Source of the DNA: Prevotella sp.
GTDB lineage: Bacteria > Bacteroidota > Bacteroidia > Bacteroidales > Bacteroidaceae
Direction of reading: 5' to 3'
Length of the DNA stretch: 56,165 nt
Assembly (NCBI GenBank): GCA_017428055.1
Contig: JAFRRN010000048.1
Span: 1-56,165 of the forward strand
In this document: piece by piece, positions 1 to 7,898 of the stretch
How the letters are laid out: each line of letters opens with the position of its first letter
Position numbering within the stretch: the stretch's first letter is position 1
Notes under the pieces: generated by a model
Databases searched by the model: none
The model's input: only the letters and a program-made list of their open reading frames with translations
What the model was told of the DNA's origin: nothing
Translations under genes and position numbers: made by a program

Positions 1-1
1 C

Positions 2-1162
2 CAAACCTATTATCAAGATGACATACAGTATCAGTTTGCCTATCCGATGCTTCTTAAATGCTGCTGGCCAGCTGCAGGTGAGAGCCAAAGCGAACTCCTG
101 CAGAAGACGGAGGCCGAACTGAACCCATTGCAGTGGATGCATTCGGAATTGCCATTGATGTGCCGCCATGGTTTTGGGTTTATTATCGGATATTATGTCT
201 CTGCACTGACAGACGTAAGACAAACACCCCTGCCCTCGACCGTCCACTCGGATTTCATTATGCAGCTTCAGCAGGACGGTAAGGTACAACTGAACGATGA
301 CGAACTGCAGAAAGTAAAGGGTTTTCAGGCATTGCTTGCCAATTATCATGGGAATGATGTTGACATAAACGATGCATTCAGGTCGGACATCATTCCCATT
401 TTGAGCAAACCACTCATTGAACAGTACTGGGATTGGGAACTGAGCGAAAAGAACGTCCCACTTACCATCGGTGTCCTTGATTCCCTCGATTTGGACGATA
501 CCACCCGTGAAATCCTCAAGACGCAAACTTTCATGAAAGATATTGATGGCAAAAGCCACGTAGCCTCGCCTCGTGTATTGGATTTGGCACATCAGGAGGT
601 TCATCATCCCCTTCTCCTTCAGTCCATCGACAATGCCAATCAACGTATCAAGGATTTCTTGGAAGAGAGTCAGAAGAAACAGATGGTGATAGCACCAAAG
701 GACGGTACACCCGCCTCATTGCGTGTGTCGGACGAGGAGCTGAAGGGTATCACAGACGGTCAACAGCTCTTCGAGCACATCGTTAAGCCATTCAAGGGGT
801 ATGTCGTCTATGTGGATGTATGGGGAACATGGTGCGGTCCCTGCCGTGCCCAGATGGAAAATGTGCCCGACCTGAAGAAAGCGCTGGGAGACAAGCCCGT
901 CGTCTATCTCTATTTCTGCAACAACAGTCCCGAGGACTCGTGGCGCACCTTTATCATCCAAAAGCATCTCGATACCGACAATGCCGTCCACTACAACCTG
1001 CCTCGTGAACAGGAGAGTGCCATCGAGCGTTATTTGGAGGTAAGCGGCTTTCCCACCTACCGTCTTGTAGATACCAAGGGCCAGCTTATGCCAGGCGCAG
1101 CCCCATGGCCCTCCAATATCAGCGGCGTTGTCGCAGCCATAGAGCAACTGCTAACGCACTGA
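2..1162 (+). CDS. TlpA-like thioredoxin-domain protein (5' partial)
   Basis: The frame is open to the left edge, so the true start and any signal peptide lie outside the window; the Met at 47 is only an internal codon. The last ~130 residues form a TlpA/thioredoxin-like domain with a WCGPC redox site encoded near 830-846 and a cis-Pro region (SGFPTY) near the end. Upstream is a helical region without a family I recognise. By family knowledge such proteins are periplasmic thiol-disulfide reductases. It is the first of six same-strand genes and most resembles the C-terminal part of the gene at 5109 (shared pattern: CNNSPEDSW here, CNRSSEESW there). Substrate unknown. Confidence 0.8.
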   Translation, partial: QTYYQDDIQYQFAYPMLLKCCWPAAGESQSELLQKTEAELNPLQWMHSELPLMCRHGFGFIIGYYVSALTDVRQTPLPSTVHSDFIMQLQQDGKVQLNDDELQKVKGFQALLANYHGNDVDINDAFRSDIIPILSKPLIEQYWDWELSEKNVPLTIGVLDSLDLDDTTREILKTQTFMKDIDGKSHVASPRVLDLAHQEVHHPLLLQSIDNANQRIKDFLEESQKKQMVIAPKDGTPASLRVSDEELKGITDGQQLFEHIVKPFKGYVVYVDVWGTWCGPCRAQMENVPDLKKALGDKPVVYLYFCNNSPEDSWRTFIIQKHLDTDNAVHYNLPREQESAIERYLEVSGFPTYRLVDTKGQLMPGAAPWPSNISGVVAAIEQLLTH

Positions 1163-1214
1163 CTGACCATGTAACACACGAGATGAATTATTGTTTTCAC
1201 ACCAAAATAGAACA

Positions 1215-1820
1215 ATGAACAAGAAAACCATCATCATCGCTCTGCTCGCCCTCGTCGCAATGATGGGGCATGCACAAGAGATTAAAATGAACGAGGCATC
1301 GTTTAGTGACTATCTTCCTCTACTTAATGCCAAGGGCTACATGGCATACTGTTTCGATGTTAGCGCCATAAAAGGCAAGAATGTGAAATTCAACATCAGG
1401 GAATATGTCAATGGGAAAGAAGTGGAAGATTCTTCTCACTATTTCTTGTTCCCTTATACCTTCCAAGCAAATGGCGACAAACTGGTTATCGGCCTCCTCC
1501 CTTCAGAGACAGATTCTTTAGCCCTATGTTGTTTCAGTTGGGAGAATACGGTTTCATTTACATCTTCTCTGATACTTAAGCAAATATACTGGGAGAGCGA
1601 GAACAAGTATATATACTCATATACTTCAAAACCCTTTGAGTTAACAATGCCATTGGAAGCGGACACCGTCATTCCTCTTGTGTGTTATTGCTCATTCTGG
1701 TATGATGCGGAGTACAAAGTGACTCGTTGTTGTGGAGAGAACATTATCAACCCTGACCTCTCGTCAGATATTCTAAAATACGTCCCACATTACTACGTCC
1801 TCGGAATAAAATTCTATTAG
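1215..1820 (+). CDS. Exported protein of the leader-sharing array, no thioredoxin domain
   Basis: 201 residues from the Met at 1215. The frame runs back to 1191, but the Met at 1215 begins the leader shared with the next genes, so it is preferred. Residues 1-21 form a signal peptide ending near GHAQ with no lipobox. The mature part is ~180 residues, beta-rich in appearance, with several unpaired-looking cysteines (CCFSW, CYCSF, RCCGEN) but no CxxC thioredoxin motif. I do not recognise a family. It sits 52 nt after the preceding thioredoxin gene and 4 nt before the next, so co-transcription is likely. A role with the neighbouring thiol-redox proteins is only inferred from position and the shared leader. 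Confidence 0.75.
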   Translation: MNKKTIIIALLALVAMMGHAQEIKMNEASFSDYLPLLNAKGYMAYCFDVSAIKGKNVKFNIREYVNGKEVEDSSHYFLFPYTFQANGDKLVIGLLPSETDSLALCCFSWENTVSFTSSLILKQIYWESENKYIYSYTSKPFELTMPLEADTVIPLVCYCSFWYDAEYKVTRCCGENIINPDLSSDILKYVPHYYVLGIKFY

Positions 1821-1824
1821 GATT

Positions 1825-3291
1825 ATGAACAAGCAAACCATCATCATTGCACTGCTCGCCATCGTCGCAATGACGGGGCAGGCACAGAAGCATCTTCCAG
1901 AACTTAAGTATTCTAAGAAGCCTGCCGTATTAAAAGGAATGATTCTCGGAGATGCCTCGCAAAGACCAAATAGCGTGGGAGTACGCTACTTATTGAAATA
2001 TACATCGGGAATGGGTGATGCCCTAAGACAAGAAAGCACAGCCGTGGATGCCGACGGACATTTCAGCCTGAATCTGCCTACGGGTACGACGGTTGATTGC
2101 CATGTGACGGTGGGTAATTGCCGTTTCACCTGCTACGTGGTGCCTGGACAGACGGTTTCGTTTACGCTCAATCTTGGGAAGATGAAAAAGGGGTTGGCAG
2201 AAGCGCTGACATTCAGCGGACAGTTGGCCGACTTCAATCACGATTTGGTTTATGCTACTGAACAGGGCATTGACCCTGAGACCATATATCGTGACATAGA
2301 AGCGAAACGTAACATGGGAAAACTGGCAGACGAACTGCCCGAGAAGAGTGAACAGGGATACTTTAACTACTTGGACTCTACGTATCGGCATATCAATGAA
2401 CTGATAGGTGGCGATCATAAGATTGGCACTGCTTACCGTGAGTTTGCCAAAGCTGCAAACCGTTATGAACTGGGAGCGATGATGCCTTTCTGCTGTCAGT
2501 CCATCCAGTATGCGGGCATTGAAACCGATGAGGACTATGAGGCTTTCGAAGCACGGCTGCGACAGCGTCTTGATAACTATATGCTGGATGACCCTTGGGT
2601 AAACCCTGTGCTCAGTTATGTCATGTGGGGAATGCCCGAAACATTCGTCACTTCGTATGTCAGTTGGCCAGTAAAGTTGCCCGCAGACTATCAGCAGTGC
2701 CATCTGGCTTCGAAGTATCTGGAACAGATGGGAGCGCAGAAACAGTTGCTCACTGAAGAGCAGAAAGACAGTGTGCGGACATTCCTGCCAGTTCTTGGAC
2801 GTGATGTGTTAGACTATAACGACCGAATGGAGCGGGAACTGTCATTTGTCAGTGAGCAGGGGATGTCCCGCATTTGCACTTTACCAGACAGTACGAAAGA
2901 TTCTGATGACATCCTTTCGGCTGTGCTTCAACCATATCGCGGGCGTCCCGTATTGTTAGACCTCTGGGAAACCACCTGCGGCCCGTGCCGATTTGCTTTC
3001 AAGGAAATGCATGAGAAGAAGAAAGAGCTGGCTGGCCGCATGCACTTCGTCTGCATCGCCAGCGAGAACTCCGACCTCGCCACGTGGCAGCGTCTCATTC
3101 CCAACTACATCGGCGACCACTATCGCCTGTCCAAGCAACAACTCCAGGCTTTGCATCGGCAGATTCCCTGTGACACAAACGGCGTGCCCGTGTGGGTGGT
3201 CATCAATGCCGACGGTACCATCCACCACGCTTTCAAAGGCTGGGGCAGTCTCGACCAGATGATGAAAGAATTGTCGCCAGTACTAAAGTGA
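1825..3291 (+). CDS. Exported TlpA-like thioredoxin-domain protein
   Basis: 488 residues. Signal peptide 1-21 (leader shared with the array, ending GQAQ). Residues ~30-115 look like a small beta domain (GHFSLNLPTG, then VVPGQTVSFTL) as found at the N-terminus of many Bacteroidetes TlpA-type proteins. A helical middle follows, and residues ~370-488 form a thioredoxin fold with CGPC in the context WETTCGPCRF. The usual W-A-T-W before the first Cys is W-E-T-T here, so the second Trp is missing. Expected to be a periplasmic thiol-disulfide oxidoreductase; substrate unknown. The start is 4 nt after the previous stop. Confidence 0.85.
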   Translation: MNKQTIIIALLAIVAMTGQAQKHLPELKYSKKPAVLKGMILGDASQRPNSVGVRYLLKYTSGMGDALRQESTAVDADGHFSLNLPTGTTVDCHVTVGNCRFTCYVVPGQTVSFTLNLGKMKKGLAEALTFSGQLADFNHDLVYATEQGIDPETIYRDIEAKRNMGKLADELPEKSEQGYFNYLDSTYRHINELIGGDHKIGTAYREFAKAANRYELGAMMPFCCQSIQYAGIETDEDYEAFEARLRQRLDNYMLDDPWVNPVLSYVMWGMPETFVTSYVSWPVKLPADYQQCHLASKYLEQMGAQKQLLTEEQKDSVRTFLPVLGRDVLDYNDRMERELSFVSEQGMSRICTLPDSTKDSDDILSAVLQPYRGRPVLLDLWETTCGPCRFAFKEMHEKKKELAGRMHFVCIASENSDLATWQRLIPNYIGDHYRLSKQQLQALHRQIPCDTNGVPVWVVINADGTIHHAFKGWGSLDQMMKELSPVLK

Positions 3292-3324
3292 AAAATCGCG
3301 GAAATCTTCATTGACAAATAGACA

Positions 3325-5100
3325 ATGAACAAGAAAACTATAATCACCGCACTGCTCACCCTCGTCACTATGGCGGGACAGGGGCAGAGTGTTTGGGAAG
3401 AGCCATTAAAGGCCTATACGACAAGTCCTTCATTTGAAGTTCGCAAGGTTGAGCTGACAGCAAAGAGGACGATTCTCCATGTCCGTTATTCGAGTCTTCC
3501 AAACTATTGGTTTCAAATAAGCAATGAGAGCTATCTTCAAACCAATGGCAAACAGTATGATATAATTGGAAGTGATAGCATCCAACTGGGCAGCAGATTA
3601 GTTCTTGACGACAGTGGAAGCAAGGATTTTGTTCTTTACTTCCAGCCTTTGCCGACTGACACAAAGGAATTCGACTTTCTGGAGGGTTTGGCAGACGGCG
3701 ACTTCAAGGTGTTCGGCATCCACGACAAGGACTATGCGATTCCCGCAGCCCCTATACCTACCGATTATCTGGCTGACTATGCCGATGATGATCAACTGGC
3801 AGACATGAAATACAGCAACGAGCCTGCCATGATTCATTTCAAGGCACTCAACTATCGCAAGGGGATGCGAACAAGAATCAAGGTGCAGTATGTTGACTTG
3901 AAGAATCCTGCCAGGCCAGTAGATGCTGTGTGCCGTATGAGCGATGACGGGGAAGCAGAACTAAGTCTGCCAATTGGATTCCCACAAACTGTCTGGGCCG
4001 ACATTACCAATATTCCTTGGGGCTCTGATTGCATTCTTTATCTTGCACCAGGTAAAGAAATTACGGTGCTTGTTGACATGCTGCATGATGACAGAGCGAC
4101 CAACAGCAAATTTGTAGGATATAAAGGCTATTTTGCCAAGTTCGATAAGGAAAGGTATCAACAGGTTGTGAATGATTATTTAGGTAATGGTTACAAGAAA
4201 CCGACGCTTGAGTTGAAAGATGTACGTGATGTGCAAGCCTTGATGAATTATTACGATGAAGAGAGAGAAAACTTCACTAAGTGGATAGAAGAGTACAACT
4301 GTAGTAATGCCATCAAAAAATGGGGCTTCATTAGGATATTCATGCCACCCTACATTTCTTCTGGTGAGTTGGACTCTTTGGCCCAAACGAAGGAATTTAC
4401 GGATTATCTGCTACAGCACTACATGCGGAATCTTTACGAAAAGAAGATGTTGCTCAACTTCGATTTCGTGTTGGCCAGCAAATACTACATCATGGCCGAT
4501 GCCAAAGGTGTCAATGCCGACTTGGCACGCTATTGCTACTTCCTGCCACAAATGCTTGACGGGAAAAATGTAGAGAAACCGCTCATTGAGGACAAATCCC
4601 TTTCAGACCTCTACGACAAATATGTAGCAGAATATCAAACGACCGTTACAGCAAATAAACAAGGGCTTGCCGACAACATCCACTACCTCGACATGACGGA
4701 CGTGGCACCAGAAGCCATCCTGCAAACTATCCTCGATAAATACAAAGGTAAGACCATACTCATTGACATCTGGGCCACATGGTGCGGCCCCTGTATACTC
4801 GGACACGAAAAGATGAAACCGCTCAAAGAAGAACTGAGCGACAAGGATATTGTGTACATCTATCTCACTTCTCCCACATCGGATTACGACAAGTGGAAGA
4901 AAAACATCGCTGACATCTCTGGCGAGCACTATTACTTGACAGAAGCACAGAAGAACTACATCATGAATCAATACAAAGCCGATGGCATTCCTGCCTATGC
5001 CATCTACAACACCAAAGGTGAACTTACTTACAAGCAGGTGGGTTTCGCTGGTATTGAAGCAATCAGGGAAGCATTGGAGAAAGCACTTGACAACAAATAA
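3325..5100 (+). CDS. Exported TlpA-like thioredoxin-domain protein
   Basis: 591 residues with the shared leader as signal peptide (residues 1-21, ending GQGQ). Residues ~25-150 contain an extra beta-rich region, followed by the same beta module seen in the preceding paralogue (around DDGEAELSLP and LAPGKEITVLVD), a long helical region, and a C-terminal thioredoxin domain from about 460 with the canonical WATWCGPC site. The family carries out thiol-disulfide exchange in the periplasm. It lies 33 nt downstream of the previous gene and 8 nt upstream of the next, consistent with one operon. Confidence 0.87.
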   Translation: MNKKTIITALLTLVTMAGQGQSVWEEPLKAYTTSPSFEVRKVELTAKRTILHVRYSSLPNYWFQISNESYLQTNGKQYDIIGSDSIQLGSRLVLDDSGSKDFVLYFQPLPTDTKEFDFLEGLADGDFKVFGIHDKDYAIPAAPIPTDYLADYADDDQLADMKYSNEPAMIHFKALNYRKGMRTRIKVQYVDLKNPARPVDAVCRMSDDGEAELSLPIGFPQTVWADITNIPWGSDCILYLAPGKEITVLVDMLHDDRATNSKFVGYKGYFAKFDKERYQQVVNDYLGNGYKKPTLELKDVRDVQALMNYYDEERENFTKWIEEYNCSNAIKKWGFIRIFMPPYISSGELDSLAQTKEFTDYLLQHYMRNLYEKKMLLNFDFVLASKYYIMADAKGVNADLARYCYFLPQMLDGKNVEKPLIEDKSLSDLYDKYVAEYQTTVTANKQGLADNIHYLDMTDVAPEAILQTILDKYKGKTILIDIWATWCGPCILGHEKMKPLKEELSDKDIVYIYLTSPTSDYDKWKKNIADISGEHYYLTEAQKNYIMNQYKADGIPAYAIYNTKGELTYKQVGFAGIEAIREALEKALDNK

Positions 5101-5108
5101 AACGAACA

Positions 5109-7070
5109 ATGAATAAGAAAACCATCATCACCACACTGCTTGCCCTCGTCACGATGGCGGGGCAGGGGCAAGTGAAATCTGGTCTCGACCTCTGTTTGAG
5201 GGATGAGACAACGGGCGAATGGCTTATAGGGCTGTTCGACGAGTATGCCATCTACGACTGTGAGTATTGGAACTATGCCGAGACAGGAAAAGACCGTGTC
5301 GTGCTGACTAAGGACGGACAGCGCAAGGAGATTCGGATGAAGAAAAACGCTATCTCCATAGACGGCGTGAAGCATAAGACATCTGTACTGACTTCAAAGT
5401 TCTTGCCCGACTATCCCGCAAAGGACGGGATGGCTTTCGACGGCACATGGCTCGACAGCGAACAGGAGGCCACCTTGCGCGTAGTACATAGAAGCGGGAT
5501 GGCGGGTATCCGAACGATAACGAATTTCCACAATATAGTAAAAAAAGACGTGAAGAGTTACGCCGCCATAAGCGACTCCATAGGACGCTATGAGGCTCAC
5601 GTTCCACTCGTTGCTCAGACAGGTTCTATGCTTTTCACCAATGCCACACAGAATATCTATCACTTGGGCAACTGGGTGTGGATTCCATACGTCATCGGGC
5701 CAGGCGACAAAATACTGTTCTTTGTTGATGACATCGAAGGGCGAATCTACGTGATGGGTAAGACGGCACGCATGACTAACGAGTTTTTGAACTATCCGAT
5801 GTATGGCTACAGTATGGATTATGACGAGCGCAAGCAGTTGGACTTCGCGACGTTTATCAACAAATATAACGACGAGGAGCGTCTGCTATTGCAGCATCGC
5901 GATTCCGTTCTTGTCGCCCACCCGTTGCTCTCGAAACGCTATAAGGACTATACCGCTGGGATAATGATGTCGTTCTTTGCCCACGATTTGGGGCAGTTGC
6001 GCTTCAATCGCGGAAAGGTGAAACGCGAGGAAGTTCTGGGCGAGGCCGTGCGGCGCGACCTCTTCAACATCGACGTACCCTATATGGTGTTGGAACGCTA
6101 CGACTTTTTCCTGGATGATATTAGCGATGCCGCTATCCAAGACTATTGTAGGATTGGCAGTGGCGTGCCATTCCTGCACCACATCTTGCAGAAGGCACGC
6201 GACGGTCGGCTGAAACTCTCGAATGATGAAATCAGCCTCATCCAAAGTGAACTGCCTGCCGAAGAAGCCATTGAAATACCCAGACAGGAGTTGCTCGATT
6301 CTGTTGGCATTTGGATTGAAGGCTTTTACCTCACCGATACGCTGAACGCGATGTTTGGCAGTCGCCCCGAACTCTTCAACGAGATACTTGCGTACTATCA
6401 ACAACGGCGTTTAGCCGCACTCGACTCCCTCGACCTTCCACCTCTGCTGCGTGAAATAGTCATAGCCCGTATGATGACTGACAAGATAACTCACGACGTA
6501 AAGCCGATGGAAGACTATCAGTTGCAGATACTGCGCGAGAATGTGCATCAGCCCTACCTCTTGAGCGAAGTGCTAAAATTCAACGACCAGCTCATTGCCG
6601 CCTGCAAAGCAGCAGAGGCCATCGTCACCCCCGACCCGCGACCGCTGGCCGACCTGACAGAAGGCGAGGACATCTTCAACAAGATTGTGGAACCCTATCG
6701 AGGCCGCTACATCTACCTCGACGTGTGGGGAACATGGTGCGCCCCCTGTAAGCAGATGATGACCTTTGTGCCGCAGATGAAGGAACAACTGAAAGATCTC
6801 GACATCGTATATCTCTATCTCTGCAACCGCAGCAGCGAGGAGTCATGGAAAACGGCTATCTCACAGTTCCATTTGACTGGCGAGAACTGCATACACTACA
6901 ATCTGCCCGACAACCAGCAGAGCGCTCTCGAACGTTACATCGGCGTTGGTGGCTATCCTACCTATAAGATAGTGATGCCCAATGGGAAGCTTTTACCCAC
7001 ACAGGCACCACGTCCCGACCATCCCGAGGCGATTCGCAAAATGATTGAGGAAACGAAGAGCAACAAATAG
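5109..7070 (+). CDS. Exported TlpA-like thioredoxin-domain protein
   Basis: 653 residues, the largest member of the array. Shared leader/signal peptide at 1-21, a beta-rich N-terminal half (a conserved-looking VIGPGDKILFFVDD near 195-210), a long helical middle, and a C-terminal thioredoxin domain from about 520 with WGTWCAPC, then a GGYPTY cis-Pro segment. Its last ~130 residues are the closest match in the window to the partial gene at the left edge. Probable periplasmic thiol-disulfide oxidoreductase, substrate unknown. The stop lies 3 nt before the next ATG. Confidence 0.87.
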   Translation: MNKKTIITTLLALVTMAGQGQVKSGLDLCLRDETTGEWLIGLFDEYAIYDCEYWNYAETGKDRVVLTKDGQRKEIRMKKNAISIDGVKHKTSVLTSKFLPDYPAKDGMAFDGTWLDSEQEATLRVVHRSGMAGIRTITNFHNIVKKDVKSYAAISDSIGRYEAHVPLVAQTGSMLFTNATQNIYHLGNWVWIPYVIGPGDKILFFVDDIEGRIYVMGKTARMTNEFLNYPMYGYSMDYDERKQLDFATFINKYNDEERLLLQHRDSVLVAHPLLSKRYKDYTAGIMMSFFAHDLGQLRFNRGKVKREEVLGEAVRRDLFNIDVPYMVLERYDFFLDDISDAAIQDYCRIGSGVPFLHHILQKARDGRLKLSNDEISLIQSELPAEEAIEIPRQELLDSVGIWIEGFYLTDTLNAMFGSRPELFNEILAYYQQRRLAALDSLDLPPLLREIVIARMMTDKITHDVKPMEDYQLQILRENVHQPYLLSEVLKFNDQLIAACKAAEAIVTPDPRPLADLTEGEDIFNKIVEPYRGRYIYLDVWGTWCAPCKQMMTFVPQMKEQLKDLDIVYLYLCNRSSEESWKTAISQFHLTGENCIHYNLPDNQQSALERYIGVGGYPTYKIVMPNGKLLPTQAPRPDHPEAIRKMIEETKSNK

Positions 7071-7073
7071 GCA

Positions 7074-7736
7074 ATGAACAAGCAAACAATCATTACCGTA
7101 CTGCTCGCCCTTGTCGCTTTGGTGGGGCAGGGGCAGACAATCAAAACGGATTACGAGGATGTTTTAGATTCGCTCCCAATAGCCATGCAACAATACATGG
7201 CGATGCAAGGCGTACAGCATTTCCGCGTCATACTTACAGGAGATTTCAATGGTAAAAGAGCCAAGTTGAAGAAAATCACATGTGACAATGGAAAGTTCGA
7301 CGAGCGAATTCTTCTGTCAGATATAATGCACCTTGTATTTACCGACAGCATCGAAAGACTTGACTTCATGGCTGTACCATTCGGCAGCGACAGCCTACGA
7401 ATAGCCTGCTTCTACCCTGAATGTAACAATTACCGCCTATTTGAGGACAAGGTAAAAGCCGACAATATGAAAATCCTTTTGGAAACGTTGACTCCAGGCA
7501 ATGGTCCCGACTATCCTGTGATAGCCTATTCCTCGGGCATACCTGTCAATGGCGGCACATGGTTTTGCGGTTTGCGCGATGCTGGAATTGAGCCAAGACT
7601 TTGGTACGAAAAGCACGGCATCAATGACTATGTGTATTACACCGTAACACTCCAAGACGATGTGCCTTTCGATGGAAAAGCTGATTTCTATCTCAGGATA
7701 TCAAAGGAAGGCAGTTTAGGAATGCATAAACACTAA
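7074..7736 (+). CDS. Exported protein of the leader-sharing array, no thioredoxin domain
   Basis: 220 residues with the shared leader as signal peptide (ending GQGQ) and a mature part of ~200 residues with no CxxC motif. I do not recognise a family. It contains a run that reads like a beta-rich binding or structural domain (FRVILTGDFNGKRAKLKK, then FYLRISKEG near the end). It starts 3 nt after the preceding thioredoxin gene and closes the array; the next gene has its own promoter. Like the gene at 1215 it may be a partner of the redox proteins, but only leader identity and position support that. Confidence 0.75.
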   Translation: MNKQTIITVLLALVALVGQGQTIKTDYEDVLDSLPIAMQQYMAMQGVQHFRVILTGDFNGKRAKLKKITCDNGKFDERILLSDIMHLVFTDSIERLDFMAVPFGSDSLRIACFYPECNNYRLFEDKVKADNMKILLETLTPGNGPDYPVIAYSSGIPVNGGTWFCGLRDAGIEPRLWYEKHGINDYVYYTVTLQDDVPFDGKADFYLRISKEGSLGMHKH

Positions 7737-7811
7737 TTGGAACTGACTCATTGTCCCAGAAGATGTCACTATGTTTGCACGGGAAATGGCATTTTGAACA
7801 AATAGTTCAAA

Positions 7812-7838
7812 CCCATGTTACATACGTGAAAGCCCATG
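7812..7838 (+). promoter_or_regulatory. Candidate AraC-type operator: direct repeats 21 bp apart
   Basis: Two direct copies of CCCATG, at 7812-7817 and 7833-7838, lie exactly 21 bp apart, each preceded by a similar A-rich stretch (TTCAAA and GTGAAAG). The downstream copy is also half of CCCAT-GAA-ATGGG. They end 15 bp before the -7 element at 7853, where the -33 element should be and where no good TTTG exists. This arrangement fits a site for an AraC-family activator; the convergent propeller-AraC regulator is the obvious candidate. Confidence 0.45.
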
Positions 7839-7852
7839 AAATGGGAAATCTC

Positions 7853-7860
7853 TACCTTTG
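7853..7860 (+). promoter_or_regulatory. -7 element TACCTTTG of the GH53 gene
   Basis: A consensus Bacteroidetes -7 box with no clear -33 partner, as expected for an activator-dependent promoter. It lies inside the longest open frame (from 7836), which puts the real start at the Met at 7899. Another weaker match (TATGTTTG, 7770-7777) lies upstream. Confidence 0.65.
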
Positions 7861-7898
7861 CAGCAGAAATTTACATCAAAAAAACAGTGACTAAGACA

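Larger units (their letters stand above)
1215..7136 (+). repeat. Five near-identical signal-peptide leader segments
   Basis: The first ~63 nt of five consecutive genes, starting at 1215, 1825, 3325, 5109 and 7074, are nearly the same DNA, each beginning ATGAA(C/T)AAG(A/C)AAAC and encoding MNK(K/Q)TII..LL..V...G..Q. Downstream of this leader the proteins diverge strongly. The short junctions before the ATG also resemble each other: CAAATAG is followed by a few bases and ATG before 3325 and 7074, and a related form precedes 5109. This is a dispersed repeat internal to the gene array. Confidence 0.85.
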
